NCBI RefSeq assembly: GCF_007747795.1
Contig: NZ_CP036275.1
Coordinates: 2,838,853-2,902,852 of the forward strand
Direction of reading: 5' to 3'
Source of the DNA: Maioricimonas rarisocia
GTDB taxonomy: Bacteria; Planctomycetota; Planctomycetia; Planctomycetales; Planctomycetaceae
Length of the DNA: 64,000 nt
In this document: piece after piece, positions 55,369 through 64,000 of the stretch
Layout of the letters: every line of letters starts with the position of its first letter
Numbering within the stretch: position 1 is the stretch's first letter
Position numbers and translations under genes: made by a program
Notes under the pieces: generated by a model
Databases searched by the model: none
Seen by the model: only the letters and a program-made list of their open reading frames with translations
Told to the model about the DNA's origin: nothing

Positions 55369-57300
55369 ATGAGTTCGAATCCAGAACAGACCACTCCTCC
55401 CACCACCGGCAAGAGCGACGACACCGACTGGGGCTTCAAGCCCCGCAAGTCGGGGATGTCCGGCGAATCGAAGATTGCGCTGATGCTCGTCGTCTGCCTC
55501 GCTGGTGTCTTCACGTTCGTCCTCTACAAGAAGCTCGAAGGACGCAAGCAATTGCTCGCGCAGGAGGTCTCCTTCGACGGAGGCGTCGCCGCGTCGACGG
55601 AGGATGCGTCCCCGCCGACCGATGCCGCCCCGGCGGGTGCCGACGAGTCGACGGCGATGAAGCCGGTGCCGACACCTGCCGCCCTTGAGGGAGCCGACAT
55701 AAGCGCGAGCCCCCCCCGCGATGCCGCCACCTCGGATGCCGGAAGCACCTGGCAGATTGCGCAGCAGGAGCCGACGCCAGCTGGAGCGGTCCGTGCATCG
55801 GCATCCGCTCCCTCGGATGGTGGACTCTTTGCGCCGTCTCGTGCCGTTGCGGAAAGCCCGACTCTTCCGGCGGAGCAGAACGAACCGGAGTCGGTGAACC
55901 CGTTCGCCCCTTCCCAAACCGAGCCAACCGCCGCTCCTGCCGAGGTTGCCGCAAACAACCGGGACGAGGCGGTTCCCCTGTTCGACTTCAACGAGCCGGC
56001 TCGTCCGGCCGCGCCTCGCGAGCAGCCTGCCGAAGAGGACAATCCGTTCGCGCCGCGGGACATGGTGGCCGATTCTCCCCCCGGCCAACGGGAACCGCAG
56101 TCCGAGCCGAATCCATTTGCAGCCGCAGGCGAGACGCAGAACACTTCGCCGGAGGCATCGGCGCAGCCGGTCTTCAGCCCCTTCGCCCCTGAACAGTCCG
56201 AACCGGCTGCCATGGCGGACGCTCCCGTCCAGGGCGAGCCGGAACCGAACCCCTTCTTCGTTGACGAGGGACCTGCGGCCCCGGCGACCGTCGACGCGAC
56301 GCCGGCCGAATTCACACCCTTCCCGACTGCTGCGGCCGAGCCGGGCCCGGCGATGACTCCGCCGCGTCACGCGGACTCCGCCATCCAGCCGGTTCAGCAC
56401 GAGCGTTCGTCGAGTGACGAACTGGCGGCAGAGGCGACGATCGAAATCCTGCCGCAGACCGAACCGCAGCCGGCGCCGGAGATGGAGATCCAGCCGACGC
56501 AGCCGGAGCCGGCCGAAGATCCGTTCTTCATGCCGGTGCCGTCGGAGCCGACTTCCGAGCCTCCGGCCCAGCCAGCCGATGAGCCGACCTTCGAACCGTC
56601 TCCAGAGTCGATGCCGGTTCTCGGCGACGAGCCGGCGGAGACACTGCCGGAGCTTCCCGCGAGCCCCACTCCGCAGCCCGACCCGTTCGGTGAGCCCATC
56701 CCGGTGGCAACTCCCGAGCCGGAACCGGCTGCGGTGACGCTGCCGGCGACCGACTACAACCAGCCCCCTGCCGGCATGCAACCGGTGGACAACATGCAGC
56801 CGATCACGCCGGCTCCCGCCACCGGGACCGAGCCCGTTGACGTGCATGTCGTGAAACAGAACGAAAACTTCTGGACGATCTCGCGGAAGTGGTACGGTCG
56901 CGGCGCGTACTTCTCGGCCCTGGCCGCGTACAACAGCGAGCGGATCCCCGACCCCCGCAAAATGCGGCCCGGCATGAAGGTCCTGATCCCGCAGCTGGAT
57001 GTGCTGGTCAGCCGGTATCCGAAACTGGTCGCCAATCTGCCGCGGCCAGCCACGTCGATTCCGCCTCAGCAAATGCAGGCGGCTGACGGTTTCTTTGTCG
57101 ATCCGGCCGGTCATCCCCGATATCGGATCGGGAAGAATGACACCCTCACCGAGATCGCTCGCAGGCATCTTGGCCGTTCGTCCCGCTGGGTTCAGATCTA
57201 CGGAATGAACGGAGACGTCCTCAGCAGTCCGGAACACCTCAAAATCGGCACCGTCCTGCGACTGCCGCACGATGCGAGCAACATCGGCGTGGTTCGCTGA
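55369..57300 (+). CDS. Membrane-anchored LysM protein with a long Pro/Glu-rich linker
   Basis: 643 residues. A single transmembrane segment near residue 35-55 (IALMLVVCLAGVFTFVLY) follows a short polar N-terminus. The next ~400 residues are rich in Pro, Glu and Ala and carry eight spaced motifs of the form x-P-F (for example VNPFAPSQ, DNPFAPRD, PNPFAAAG, EDPFFMPV). Two LysM-like repeats end the protein: VHVVKQNENFWTISRKWYG and IGKNDTLTEIARRHLG, with GMKVLIP and GTVLRLP ends. LysM domains bind peptidoglycan. Its location between rsmH and the ftsL-like gene suggests a division or cell-wall role. A role is inferred only. Confidence 0.8.
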   Translation: MSSNPEQTTPPTTGKSDDTDWGFKPRKSGMSGESKIALMLVVCLAGVFTFVLYKKLEGRKQLLAQEVSFDGGVAASTEDASPPTDAAPAGADESTAMKPVPTPAALEGADISASPPRDAATSDAGSTWQIAQQEPTPAGAVRASASAPSDGGLFAPSRAVAESPTLPAEQNEPESVNPFAPSQTEPTAAPAEVAANNRDEAVPLFDFNEPARPAAPREQPAEEDNPFAPRDMVADSPPGQREPQSEPNPFAAAGETQNTSPEASAQPVFSPFAPEQSEPAAMADAPVQGEPEPNPFFVDEGPAAPATVDATPAEFTPFPTAAAEPGPAMTPPRHADSAIQPVQHERSSSDELAAEATIEILPQTEPQPAPEMEIQPTQPEPAEDPFFMPVPSEPTSEPPAQPADEPTFEPSPESMPVLGDEPAETLPELPASPTPQPDPFGEPIPVATPEPEPAAVTLPATDYNQPPAGMQPVDNMQPITPAPATGTEPVDVHVVKQNENFWTISRKWYGRGAYFSALAAYNSERIPDPRKMRPGMKVLIPQLDVLVSRYPKLVANLPRPATSIPPQQMQAADGFFVDPAGHPRYRIGKNDTLTEIARRHLGRSSRWVQIYGMNGDVLSSPEHLKIGTVLRLPHDASNIGVVR

Positions 57301-57395
57301 GTCGGTGACAGACGATCTTCAGGACAGACCTGTGATGCCGGTGAGCTCGTGCAGCCGGCGTCAGTACCTGTTCCTGAAATCGTCTGCGGGATGCG

Positions 57396-57707
57396 ATGTT
57401 TTTCCGGTTTGGCGCGGCTCTGTTTCTTGTGCTGACGATCTCGCTGTTCGGGATCGCGGTGGAGAAACGGATTCTCTCGCTCAAGCGGGAAATCAGCCTT
57501 CAGCATTACCGGCTCGAACGGCTGATGGAACGCGAGGCCCGCCTGCGTGTCCGCGCTGCCGAGCTTGGGGCGCCGGAGCGGATTGCCCGGGCCATCGCCG
57601 AGGGGGCAGTCGATCTGCAGCCGCCCGAAGAGCCGCTTTCCCGGGAACCGCGCCGCACGCCGCTGCTGCAGTGGCAGCTGCGCAGTTCCTCTCCCGATCG
57701 TCGTTGA
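57396..57707 (+). CDS. ftsL: FtsL-like small division protein
   Basis: 103 residues with a short cytoplasmic end, one transmembrane segment (FFRFGAALFLVLTISLFGIAV) and a heptad-rich helix (RILSLKREISLQHYRLERLMEREARLRV, in shorter units). FtsL is poorly conserved and is recognised by size, this topology and its place between rsmH and ftsI. All three hold here. FtsL normally joins FtsB and FtsQ to activate FtsW-FtsI. Neither partner gene is visible. The start ATG lacks a strong ribosome-binding site. It is followed by ftsI 16 bases later. Confidence 0.7.
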   Translation: MFFRFGAALFLVLTISLFGIAVEKRILSLKREISLQHYRLERLMEREARLRVRAAELGAPERIARAIAEGAVDLQPPEEPLSREPRRTPLLQWQLRSSSPDRR

Positions 57708-57723
57708 GCCGCAGGGTGCTTCC

Positions 57724-59424
57724 GTGTCGTCGTCGCACGCCACTTTCCGACGGTCGCCACGATCCGCCATGATTGTCGGTTCGGTGCTCGCGGTCTGGCT
57801 GCTGCTTGCACTGCGGCTGGCACAACTGCAGGGGTTTCATCGGGAGGAGTTTTCGGAGCGGGCCATCGGTCAGCTCGTCTACGACGAACCAATTCGTGCC
57901 CGGCCGGGCGAGATCCTCGATCGATCGGGACGCCTGCTCGCGACATCGCTCGATTCCCTCAGCCTGTTTGCCGACCCGGCCCGCATCGACGATCCCGATA
58001 CGTTTGCCGCTCACGTCGCCGGGGCTCTCGGCCTGAGCGCCGACGATCTGGCGGAACGGCTGCGTGATGCCGGTGATCGGCGGTTCCTCTGGATCAAACG
58101 ACGACTCTCACTTGAAGAGGTCCAGGCCGTCCGGGAACTCGAACTTCCGGCCGGGTCCTGGGGATTCCGCAACGAGTTTCGCCGCTACTATCCGCAGGGA
58201 CGGCTTGCTGCCCACGTGATCGGTCTGCGGGGGATCGACAACGTCGGCCGCGGCGGCATCGAAGAACAGTTCAACGATCGGCTTCGCGGGAAGGACGGCG
58301 TCCGCACGCTTGTCCGCGATGCCCGGGGATACGTCCTCGATGTGCTCGAGGAGGTGGCGCAGCCTCCCCGCCACGGTGCGAGGGTCGTTCTCACGCTCGA
58401 CTCGGTCATTCAGCTGTACGCCGAGCAGCAGCTGGACTCGGTCATGGAGGAGTGGCAGCCGCACTCTGCGTCGGCCATCGTCGTCGATCCCCAGAATGGG
58501 GACATCCTCGCGATGGCGTCGCGGCCGACCTACAACCCCAACCGGCCGGGCGAGATCCCCGATGCCGCCTGGCGAAACGCCGCCGTCGCCGACGTCTACG
58601 AACCAGGCTCGACCATTAAGCCGTTTGTTGTCTCATGGGCCCTGCAGGCCGGTCTGGTCCAGCGCGATGAACAGCTCGACTGCGAGCATGGAGTCTATCG
58701 CATGGGCCGCCGGATTCTGCATGATCACCATCCCTATGGCATGCTGAGTCTGGTCGATGTCCTCGCGAAGTCGAGCAACATCGGGATGGCGAAGATCGGC
58801 GAGCGGCTCACCAACCGCGGACTCCATGAAGCCCTGACAGCGTTCGGCTTCGGACGCCCGGTCGGAATCGAACTGCCCGGCGAAGTGGCCGGCACGCTGC
58901 GTCCCCTGCGGCAGTGGAACGGCTATTCGACCGGTTCGATTCCCATGGGCCACGAGATGGGAGCCACGCCGCTGCAGGTGATTTCGGCGTACGCCATCCT
59001 GGCCAACGGTGGAACGATGGTCAGCCCGCATCTGCTGCTGACGACCGACGAGGATGAGACCTCGCAGTACGTTGTCGTCGCTCCGGTTGTCTCGCAGGAA
59101 ACCGCCCGCTGGATGGTCACCGATCCGATGGTCGAAGTGGTTCGTCGCGGCACCGGACGGCGGGCGCAGCTCGTCGGGTACACCGTCTTCGGCAAAACGG
59201 GAACAGCGCAGAAGCTGGATCCCGAGACCGGCGGCTATTCGCACGACCGGCACTTCTGCTCGTTCGTCGGTGGTGCACCGGCCGACGATCCGCGCGTGCT
59301 GGTGATCGTTACCGTCAACGAGCCGACCGCCGGAAGCAACCACGGCGGAGGTTCCGTGGCCGCTCCCGCTGCCGCCGAAATCCTCCGCCGCTCGCTCATC
59401 TACCTGCGTGTGCCGATGGAGTGA
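57724..59424 (+). CDS. ftsI: Penicillin-binding protein, class B transpeptidase (FtsI/PBP3-like)
   Basis: 566 residues from a GTG with AGGG at 8 bases. One N-terminal membrane segment (IVGSVLAVWLLLALRLAQLQ) is followed by the PBP dimerisation domain with RPGEILDRSGRLLATS. The transpeptidase domain has all three motifs: S296-x-x-K in GSTIKPF, S350-S-N352 in KSSNIGMAK, and K491-T-G in GKTGTAQ. It cross-links septal peptidoglycan. An intact enzyme here argues for peptidoglycan in this organism. It is the last gene of the dcw remnant: the next gene is on the opposite strand and unrelated. Confidence 0.93.
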   Translation: MSSSHATFRRSPRSAMIVGSVLAVWLLLALRLAQLQGFHREEFSERAIGQLVYDEPIRARPGEILDRSGRLLATSLDSLSLFADPARIDDPDTFAAHVAGALGLSADDLAERLRDAGDRRFLWIKRRLSLEEVQAVRELELPAGSWGFRNEFRRYYPQGRLAAHVIGLRGIDNVGRGGIEEQFNDRLRGKDGVRTLVRDARGYVLDVLEEVAQPPRHGARVVLTLDSVIQLYAEQQLDSVMEEWQPHSASAIVVDPQNGDILAMASRPTYNPNRPGEIPDAAWRNAAVADVYEPGSTIKPFVVSWALQAGLVQRDEQLDCEHGVYRMGRRILHDHHPYGMLSLVDVLAKSSNIGMAKIGERLTNRGLHEALTAFGFGRPVGIELPGEVAGTLRPLRQWNGYSTGSIPMGHEMGATPLQVISAYAILANGGTMVSPHLLLTTDEDETSQYVVVAPVVSQETARWMVTDPMVEVVRRGTGRRAQLVGYTVFGKTGTAQKLDPETGGYSHDRHFCSFVGGAPADDPRVLVIVTVNEPTAGSNHGGGSVAAPAAAEILRRSLIYLRVPME

Positions 59425-59440
59425 CGTCGCGTCACATCGC

Positions 59441-62410
59441 TCAGCGGCCGATCACCTCTTCGGGAACCTGGCCGTCGAGATACCGCCAGTTCTTGATGAA
59501 CGAAATCAGGTCGGCGATCTGCTGATGGTTCATCGCTTTCTCGAAGCCGACCGGCATCAGCGAAACGCCATTGGAGCGCAGCTCCTCGATCTCCGAACGG
59601 AGGATCGTGACGGTCTTCGCTTCCGGCTGCTTGAGCGTCACCGAAGTGGCGGTCTCGGTGGCAATGATGCCGGTGTGCACGTTGCCCGAGTCGTCCAGAA
59701 TTGTGTAGCTGAAGTAGTTGTTGTCGATGGCCCGGTTGGGATCGAGGATCGCCTGCAGAAGCTGCGACGGCGTCTTGGTCCGCGAGTCGGAAATGTCAGG
59801 AGCGACGTTCACCCCGAGATCGCCAACCTTGTGGCACTGGGCGCAATTCTTGGCGAACAGCTCCCGGCCCCGTAGCGGATCGGCCGTCATCGTCAGCGAA
59901 GGAGCGTAATCGGCGATGACCGCGGCCCGGTCCGAATCGACCGAACGGGCCAGCAACTGGTTCGCCCGCTTCTTCAATTCGGCGTTCCGATGACGCAGCA
60001 GCCGGTTCTGCTGGGCCTGTGTCAGTTCGAAGGGGCCGATATCACCCGCTTCGACGGCGTCGAGAACGGCAGCCGCCCGGGCTTCGTTGGCGACCATCGC
60101 GTCGAGAATGCCGCGGCGAACGGCGGGAGTCTCATCGGAGTAAATGTCCAGCAGAGCCGGACCGATCGGAGCATCGCCGCGACGGGCCAGCACGCCGATC
60201 ACCGCCAGCAGCGTTGGCTGGTCGGCGTCTTCGAGAGCGGTCGACCACAGGATTTCTGCAGCGTCTTTCGGCGCGAACTCCAGAATTGTCGCCGCATGTC
60301 GGCGAGCCGACGGAGCAGCATTGTCTGCAGTCAGCGTCTTGCGCGATGCCTCGAAGGTGGAGGCAAGGACCTCATTCGCTTCATTCGACAGGGATTTACC
60401 GATCGACTCGAACGTCCGTCCGCGACGCTTCAGTCCGCGTCCCAGACCGGCTACGACATTTTCCCGCAAGGCACGGTCCCGCGCAGCCACTGCTTCCAGA
60501 GCCGAGCCGACCGATTCTTCCGACCCCGTCCGGCCGACACGCTCGGCAAGGCTACTCGCGAGGTCCCGGTAGCCGGCAGAATCTCCGGCCTTCGTCGCGT
60601 GATCGTCGGACAGCATGGCGTTCAAAACGCCCGCGGCATCGACGGCGGCAATCTCGAGGGCCAGCCGCAGCCATTCCTCGTCCGCACCCTCTGCCGCCAG
60701 CGAGGCCAGCAATTCGTTGTCTCCCGCGGCGGCGGGGAAGCGGCCCATGCTCAGTACCGCCTGGAAGGCCAGCGCCTCGTCGTCAGTCTGTGCAGCGATC
60801 TTCCGGATGCGGGAAGCGAGCTCCGCATCGCCTTCAAAGAAGTCGCCTTCAGCAAGACGGATCGCCTGAGCGACAACGCGCGGAGAATCGTCACCGAGTG
60901 CCGCGACCAGCGTCCCCTGCGAGAGTTGTCCGAGACCTTCGAGCAGGCTCAGGGCATGAATGCGGGCCTGCGGCGTCTTGCCGGCTTTGACCATCTCGAC
61001 AAGAGCGTCCGCGACCGAATCATCCTGCCGTTCGAGCAGCAGGCGATGGGCAAGTTCCCGCTGCCAGACGTTCGAGTGTTCCAGCAGTTGGACCAGTTCG
61101 CTCGAGGGAGCGTCGGCGAGTTTCGGAGCCGGCCGTGCTGGGGGGGCGGACTTCCGGACGATCCGGTAGATCCGCCCGCGATCCTTACCGAGTTCCAGGT
61201 CGGGACGGGTCTTCAGTTCCGTCGGCATGAACTGGGGATGCTCGATGACGGCTCGATACATATCACAGAGGTAGAGGGCACCATCGGGGCCAACCGTCAG
61301 ATTGACCGGACGGAACCACTCGTCGCGGCTGGCAAGAAACTCCACTTCATCACGGCCGTAGCGCGACGTGTAGGTCGGTCCGCTCGGCGTGAGCACATCC
61401 CGATGCACCAGGTTGGCGGTCGGCTCGCAGGTGAAGCTGTTGCCGCGAAATGCCTCCGGAAGCGCATCTCCCCGATAGTTGCAGACACCACACGCGGCGG
61501 TGAACTGACCGGCATGCAGGTTCGACGTGGTCCAGGTCCGGCTGATCGCATACACCCGCGACTGCTCCCCGGCGGGCGAAACGTCATGGGCGACCTGAGA
61601 GACGGCGACCGCCGGGTTCTGTCGTGCATAGCGGTCTTCGAGCACAATCTGTTTGCACGGATTGCGGTTCGAGCAGACGAACCGGTTCCCCCAGTCGTCG
61701 AACGTCAGTCCGAACTGTCCGACGCCGGTGACTGCTTCGTATTGACCGGTCAGCGGATCGAACCGGAAGTCCCGTCCGCTGAGCGAAACCGGCTTGGCGT
61801 CGGTCGCCCACTCGGGACGTTTGGCGATGACGTCACCCCCGCGAAGTCCGCTCGCGACGTAGATGTGATTGTCGAGTCCGAGCGTCGGATGGTTGGCTCG
61901 CAGCTGCGGGTTGTCCCGCTTGAAGCCGGCAAACCAGGTTTCGCGAACGTCCGCCTTTCCGTCGCCGTCCGTGTCTTCGAGGTACAGCACGTTGCCGTCG
62001 GCGGTCACCAGCAGGCCGTCACGCCAGTGCAGCAATCCGTTGGCGAACAGCAGTTCGTCAGCGAAGGTGACCGGATTGGTGTAGCGACCGTCCCCGTCGT
62101 CATCCGTGAGTACGCGAATGCGTGACTGTCCCGGTTGTCCTTCGGCGGGACCGTTCGGGTAGTCGCTCATCTCGACGACCCACAGGCGACCGTCGGCATC
62201 GAACGCCATGGCGACCGGGTCGATCACGTCCGGCTCGGCTGCGACCAGCTCCATCCGGCAGTCAGGATGCAGCTGGAAGTGCTGCATCGTCTGGTCCGGC
62301 GGGACGGGACTCCGAACCGGTTCCGGCTCAGCGGCAGGGACCACCCCGGGGGAAACGAACAGACAGATCAGGGCAGCCGCCCGACACGTAACCGACGTCG
62401 CACTCCGCAT
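59441..62410 (-). CDS. PVC-type haem-binding CxxCH domain protein (membrane-bound dehydrogenase type)
   Basis: 989 residues from the ATG at 62410, which has GAGG 6 bases upstream; an ATG at 62422 is the alternative. A signal peptide (AAALICLFVSPGVVPAA) leads to a ~350-residue propeller (VAMAFDADGRLWVVEMSDY, GNRFVCSNRNPC and GPDGALYLCDMYRAVIEHP). HEAT-like helical repeats fill about 400-800. The C-terminus is a cytochrome-c domain with CAQCH, preceded by GRELFAKN. Such very large proteins are typical of Planctomycetes and related phyla. They are thought to oxidise sugars at the periplasm, with electrons passed to the haem. The substrate is unknown. Confidence 0.88.
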   Translation of the reverse strand: MRSATSVTCRAAALICLFVSPGVVPAAEPEPVRSPVPPDQTMQHFQLHPDCRMELVAAEPDVIDPVAMAFDADGRLWVVEMSDYPNGPAEGQPGQSRIRVLTDDDGDGRYTNPVTFADELLFANGLLHWRDGLLVTADGNVLYLEDTDGDGKADVRETWFAGFKRDNPQLRANHPTLGLDNHIYVASGLRGGDVIAKRPEWATDAKPVSLSGRDFRFDPLTGQYEAVTGVGQFGLTFDDWGNRFVCSNRNPCKQIVLEDRYARQNPAVAVSQVAHDVSPAGEQSRVYAISRTWTTSNLHAGQFTAACGVCNYRGDALPEAFRGNSFTCEPTANLVHRDVLTPSGPTYTSRYGRDEVEFLASRDEWFRPVNLTVGPDGALYLCDMYRAVIEHPQFMPTELKTRPDLELGKDRGRIYRIVRKSAPPARPAPKLADAPSSELVQLLEHSNVWQRELAHRLLLERQDDSVADALVEMVKAGKTPQARIHALSLLEGLGQLSQGTLVAALGDDSPRVVAQAIRLAEGDFFEGDAELASRIRKIAAQTDDEALAFQAVLSMGRFPAAAGDNELLASLAAEGADEEWLRLALEIAAVDAAGVLNAMLSDDHATKAGDSAGYRDLASSLAERVGRTGSEESVGSALEAVAARDRALRENVVAGLGRGLKRRGRTFESIGKSLSNEANEVLASTFEASRKTLTADNAAPSARRHAATILEFAPKDAAEILWSTALEDADQPTLLAVIGVLARRGDAPIGPALLDIYSDETPAVRRGILDAMVANEARAAAVLDAVEAGDIGPFELTQAQQNRLLRHRNAELKKRANQLLARSVDSDRAAVIADYAPSLTMTADPLRGRELFAKNCAQCHKVGDLGVNVAPDISDSRTKTPSQLLQAILDPNRAIDNNYFSYTILDDSGNVHTGIIATETATSVTLKQPEAKTVTILRSEIEELRSNGVSLMPVGFEKAMNHQQIADLISFIKNWRYLDGQVPEEVIGR

Positions 62411-62480
62411 CGTGTACCTCATCCTGCAGCCGGGCTCGGGCGCTCATCATGGCGCCGGCCCGGATGGACCGGGAACCGTA

Positions 62481-63530
62481 TTACAGATCCTGGATCGAGA
62501 CGCCGAGCCGGTCAGCCAGCTCGGTGATTTGACGCCAGGTCTCATCCGGAAGCGTGACTCCCTCGGCACGACGGACGTCCGCGCGCCGGCGTTCAATTTC
62601 GCCGGGAAGCAGGATCTCGTCGATGCCGGGCAGCCGGCGAGCGCTTTTGATGTAGTCTTCGTACTTCGCAATCAGGTCCTGATATTCTTCGTGTCCGACG
62701 AACTGATCGATGTCGATCAGGTACATCCAGACTCCATTGGCCCCGCGGGGAAGATCCGTGCGGCAGACACCGCTGCCGGAGATCATGCCGCAGAAGACAT
62801 CGAGCATCACCGACAGGCCGAAGCCCTTGTGCCCCAGCAGCGGTCCGCCCAGCGGCAGAATCGCTCCGAACGGCTTGGCGTAGTAGTCGCCCGGATCGGT
62901 GGATGGATTTCCCAACCCGTCGATGATCATTCCCTCCGGCACCGTCAGTCCGCTCTGATGGGCAACGCGGAGCTTGCCTTCCGCCGTGGCACTGGTCGTC
63001 ATGTCGAGGACGATCGCGTCTTCGCGGGCGGGCGCCGCCATGCTGATCGGGTTCGTACCCAGTCGACGGTCGATGCCACCAAACGGCGCGACACCACCCG
63101 GGCCGGGGGCGTTGACCGCCATCATCGCGGCAAAACCGGCCTTGGCGGCATGGTGGGTATAAGACCCCAGGCGTCCCACGTGATTGCAGTTGCGGATCAT
63201 CACCGTCGAGATGCCGCTGTGCTCGGCCTTCTCGATGGCGAGCTTGAGGGCCTTCGACGTGGTGACCTGCCCGAAGTTGAAATGCCCGTCGATGATCGCG
63301 AAGGCGGGAGCACTTTTGACGACTTCGAAGCGTCCGCCCGGCTTCACGAATCCGTCGTCGATCATCTGCACGTACTGCATCAACCGCATGACGCCATGGC
63401 TGTCGTGACCGACCAGGTTCGCATCGGCCAGTTCGCGCGCGACGATCGAAGCTTCTTCGTGCTGCACGTCGGCGCCGGTGAGGATGCGGTAGCCAAGTTC
63501 GTAAAGCTGATCGGTGGTGAGCGTCGGCAT
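62481..63530 (-). CDS. Ldh-family NAD(P)-dependent oxidoreductase (malate/L-lactate/ureidoglycolate type)
   Basis: 349 residues. The type-2 malate/lactate dehydrogenase family is recognised by DSHGVMRLMQYVQMI, RNCNHVGRLGSYTHHAA, GGIDRRLGTNPISMAAP, VLDMTTSATAEGK and GHKGFGLSVMLDVFCG. These differ from classical lactate dehydrogenases in lacking a Rossmann GxGxxG. The specific substrate is not evident. It lies 70 bases upstream of the haem-binding protein gene in the same direction, so the two may be co-transcribed. No good ribosome-binding site precedes the ATG. Confidence 0.88.
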   Translation of the reverse strand: MPTLTTDQLYELGYRILTGADVQHEEASIVARELADANLVGHDSHGVMRLMQYVQMIDDGFVKPGGRFEVVKSAPAFAIIDGHFNFGQVTTSKALKLAIEKAEHSGISTVMIRNCNHVGRLGSYTHHAAKAGFAAMMAVNAPGPGGVAPFGGIDRRLGTNPISMAAPAREDAIVLDMTTSATAEGKLRVAHQSGLTVPEGMIIDGLGNPSTDPGDYYAKPFGAILPLGGPLLGHKGFGLSVMLDVFCGMISGSGVCRTDLPRGANGVWMYLIDIDQFVGHEEYQDLIAKYEDYIKSARRLPGIDEILLPGEIERRRADVRRAEGVTLPDETWRQITELADRLGVSIQDL

Positions 63531-63973
63531 CGGCGGGAGGATTCGCTGCGGATGGAATAAGGACGGCCGCTGGTCGTCCGGTGGGCCGTGGCGGCGGAGC
63601 CGTGCGCTGACTCCGTCGTTCACACGCCGCCAGCATAGCACGCCCATAGGCGAACGTCGATTCGACGGAGCCGCGGATGGCAGGCTACGGCCGATCCGAT
63701 CGACAGTGTGTGGCACTGCGGCCGGATGAGAGGCTGATTGCCACTCGGCAGGCGTTTTTGTACGCTTCATCGGCACTCGCGATCCTGCTGCCGCCCCCTG
63801 TCCGAATCTTGCGGAATTGGGTGGAATCCCGGCAGACGCGGTGTATCAATCACAACAGGGCCCGGGTTTGCGACGGCACGCGTCGCACCGGCATGTCGAA
63901 CCGCGACCGGCCCGGTCGGCAGTGAGTGTCAATTACCTGCTCGGACCGTGTCCGCCGCGTCCAGGGAGTGGAG
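63531..63973. other. Divergent intergenic region
   Basis: About 440 bases between the Ldh-family gene and the partial gene at the right edge. No gene, repeat or strong structure seen. An AGGGAGTGGAG sequence before 63974 is a good ribosome-binding site. Confidence 0.45.
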
Positions 63974-64000
63974 ATGTCATCGGAATCACCTGAAAGCCAG
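63974..64000 (+). CDS. Start of a gene truncated by the window edge
   Basis: Only nine codons (MSSESPESQ) are visible after an ATG with a strong AGGGAGTGGAG site. The product cannot be told. Confidence 0.4.

Noticed and set aside
54766-57270. 834-residue minus-strand open frame over rsmH and the LysM gene
   Set aside because: Antisense, Arg/Gly-rich composition typical of shadow frames; the plus strand has LysM and membrane motifs.
59421-59435. GTGACG/CGTCAC inverted repeat over the ftsI stop codon
   Set aside because: Only 6 bp with no T-run; too short to call a terminator in GC-rich DNA.

Overview
The window is high-GC bacterial chromosome that reads as a member of the Planctomycetota. 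The lineage call rests on gene content: two secreted sulfatases, a very large PVC-type haem-binding CxxCH protein, a secreted DUF6807 (PmoA-like) protein, an EF-G of the spirochaete/planctomycete type, an aspartate kinase with a doubled ACT region, many secreted proteins of unknown function, and a short, interrupted division/cell-wall (dcw) cluster. No rRNA, tRNA, insertion sequence, phage gene or CRISPR array was recognised. Genes lie on both strands in short operons.

Layout. 1-6.0 kb: 3' end of a Prc/Tsp protease, a small secreted anchored protein, and a 1096-residue Ycf48-like propeller protein with a C-terminal CBM9-like domain. 6.4-10.5 kb: a three-gene molybdenum hydroxylase operon (Fe-S, Mo and FAD subunits, PaoABC-like) whose Fe-S and FAD subunits have lost specific cluster cysteines, then a small Cys-containing protein and a strong terminator. 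10.7-15.3 kb: RND efflux pair. 15.6-25.2 kb: methyltransferase, membrane proteins, FabH, ketoglutarate-semialdehyde-type dehydrogenase, Gfo/Idh/MocA oxidoreductase and a sulfatase. 25.1-28.8 kb: a GAF/PP2C phosphatase and EF-G. 29.6-32.6 kb: DUF6807 protein, CitG-like protein and a stand-alone MraZ paralogue. 33-39.5 kb: NtrB/NtrC-type two-component pair, type II NADH dehydrogenase and an HtrA protease. 39.5-49.4 kb: a long run of minus-strand genes: sulfatase, laminin-G-like protein, zinc-ribbon protein, PDZ protein with charged repeats, hyperacidic secreted protein, a frameshifted HEAT/DUF4375 protein, aspartate kinase, and a class-I amidotransferase homologue lacking its nucleophile. 50-53.4 kb: tsaE, a small membrane protein, queA and a glycosyltransferase. 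53.5-59.4 kb: the dcw remnant mraZ-rsmH-(LysM protein)-ftsL-like-ftsI. 59.4-64 kb: haem-binding CxxCH protein, an Ldh-family oxidoreductase and the start of one more gene.

The observations most worth following are: (i) the molybdenum hydroxylase that keeps only the Mo-proximal [2Fe-2S] ligands; (ii) four exactly phased TGGGN repeats overlapping a promoter upstream of mraZ, matching the known MraZ operator, together with a second MraZ paralogue elsewhere; (iii) a set of perfect hairpins and a 13-bp direct repeat between mraZ and rsmH; (iv) a LysM protein with eight spaced PF motifs embedded in the dcw cluster; and (v) the amidotransferase homologue with Gly in place of the catalytic Cys. I did not find a clearly self-contained, previously undescribed defence or mobile system here.
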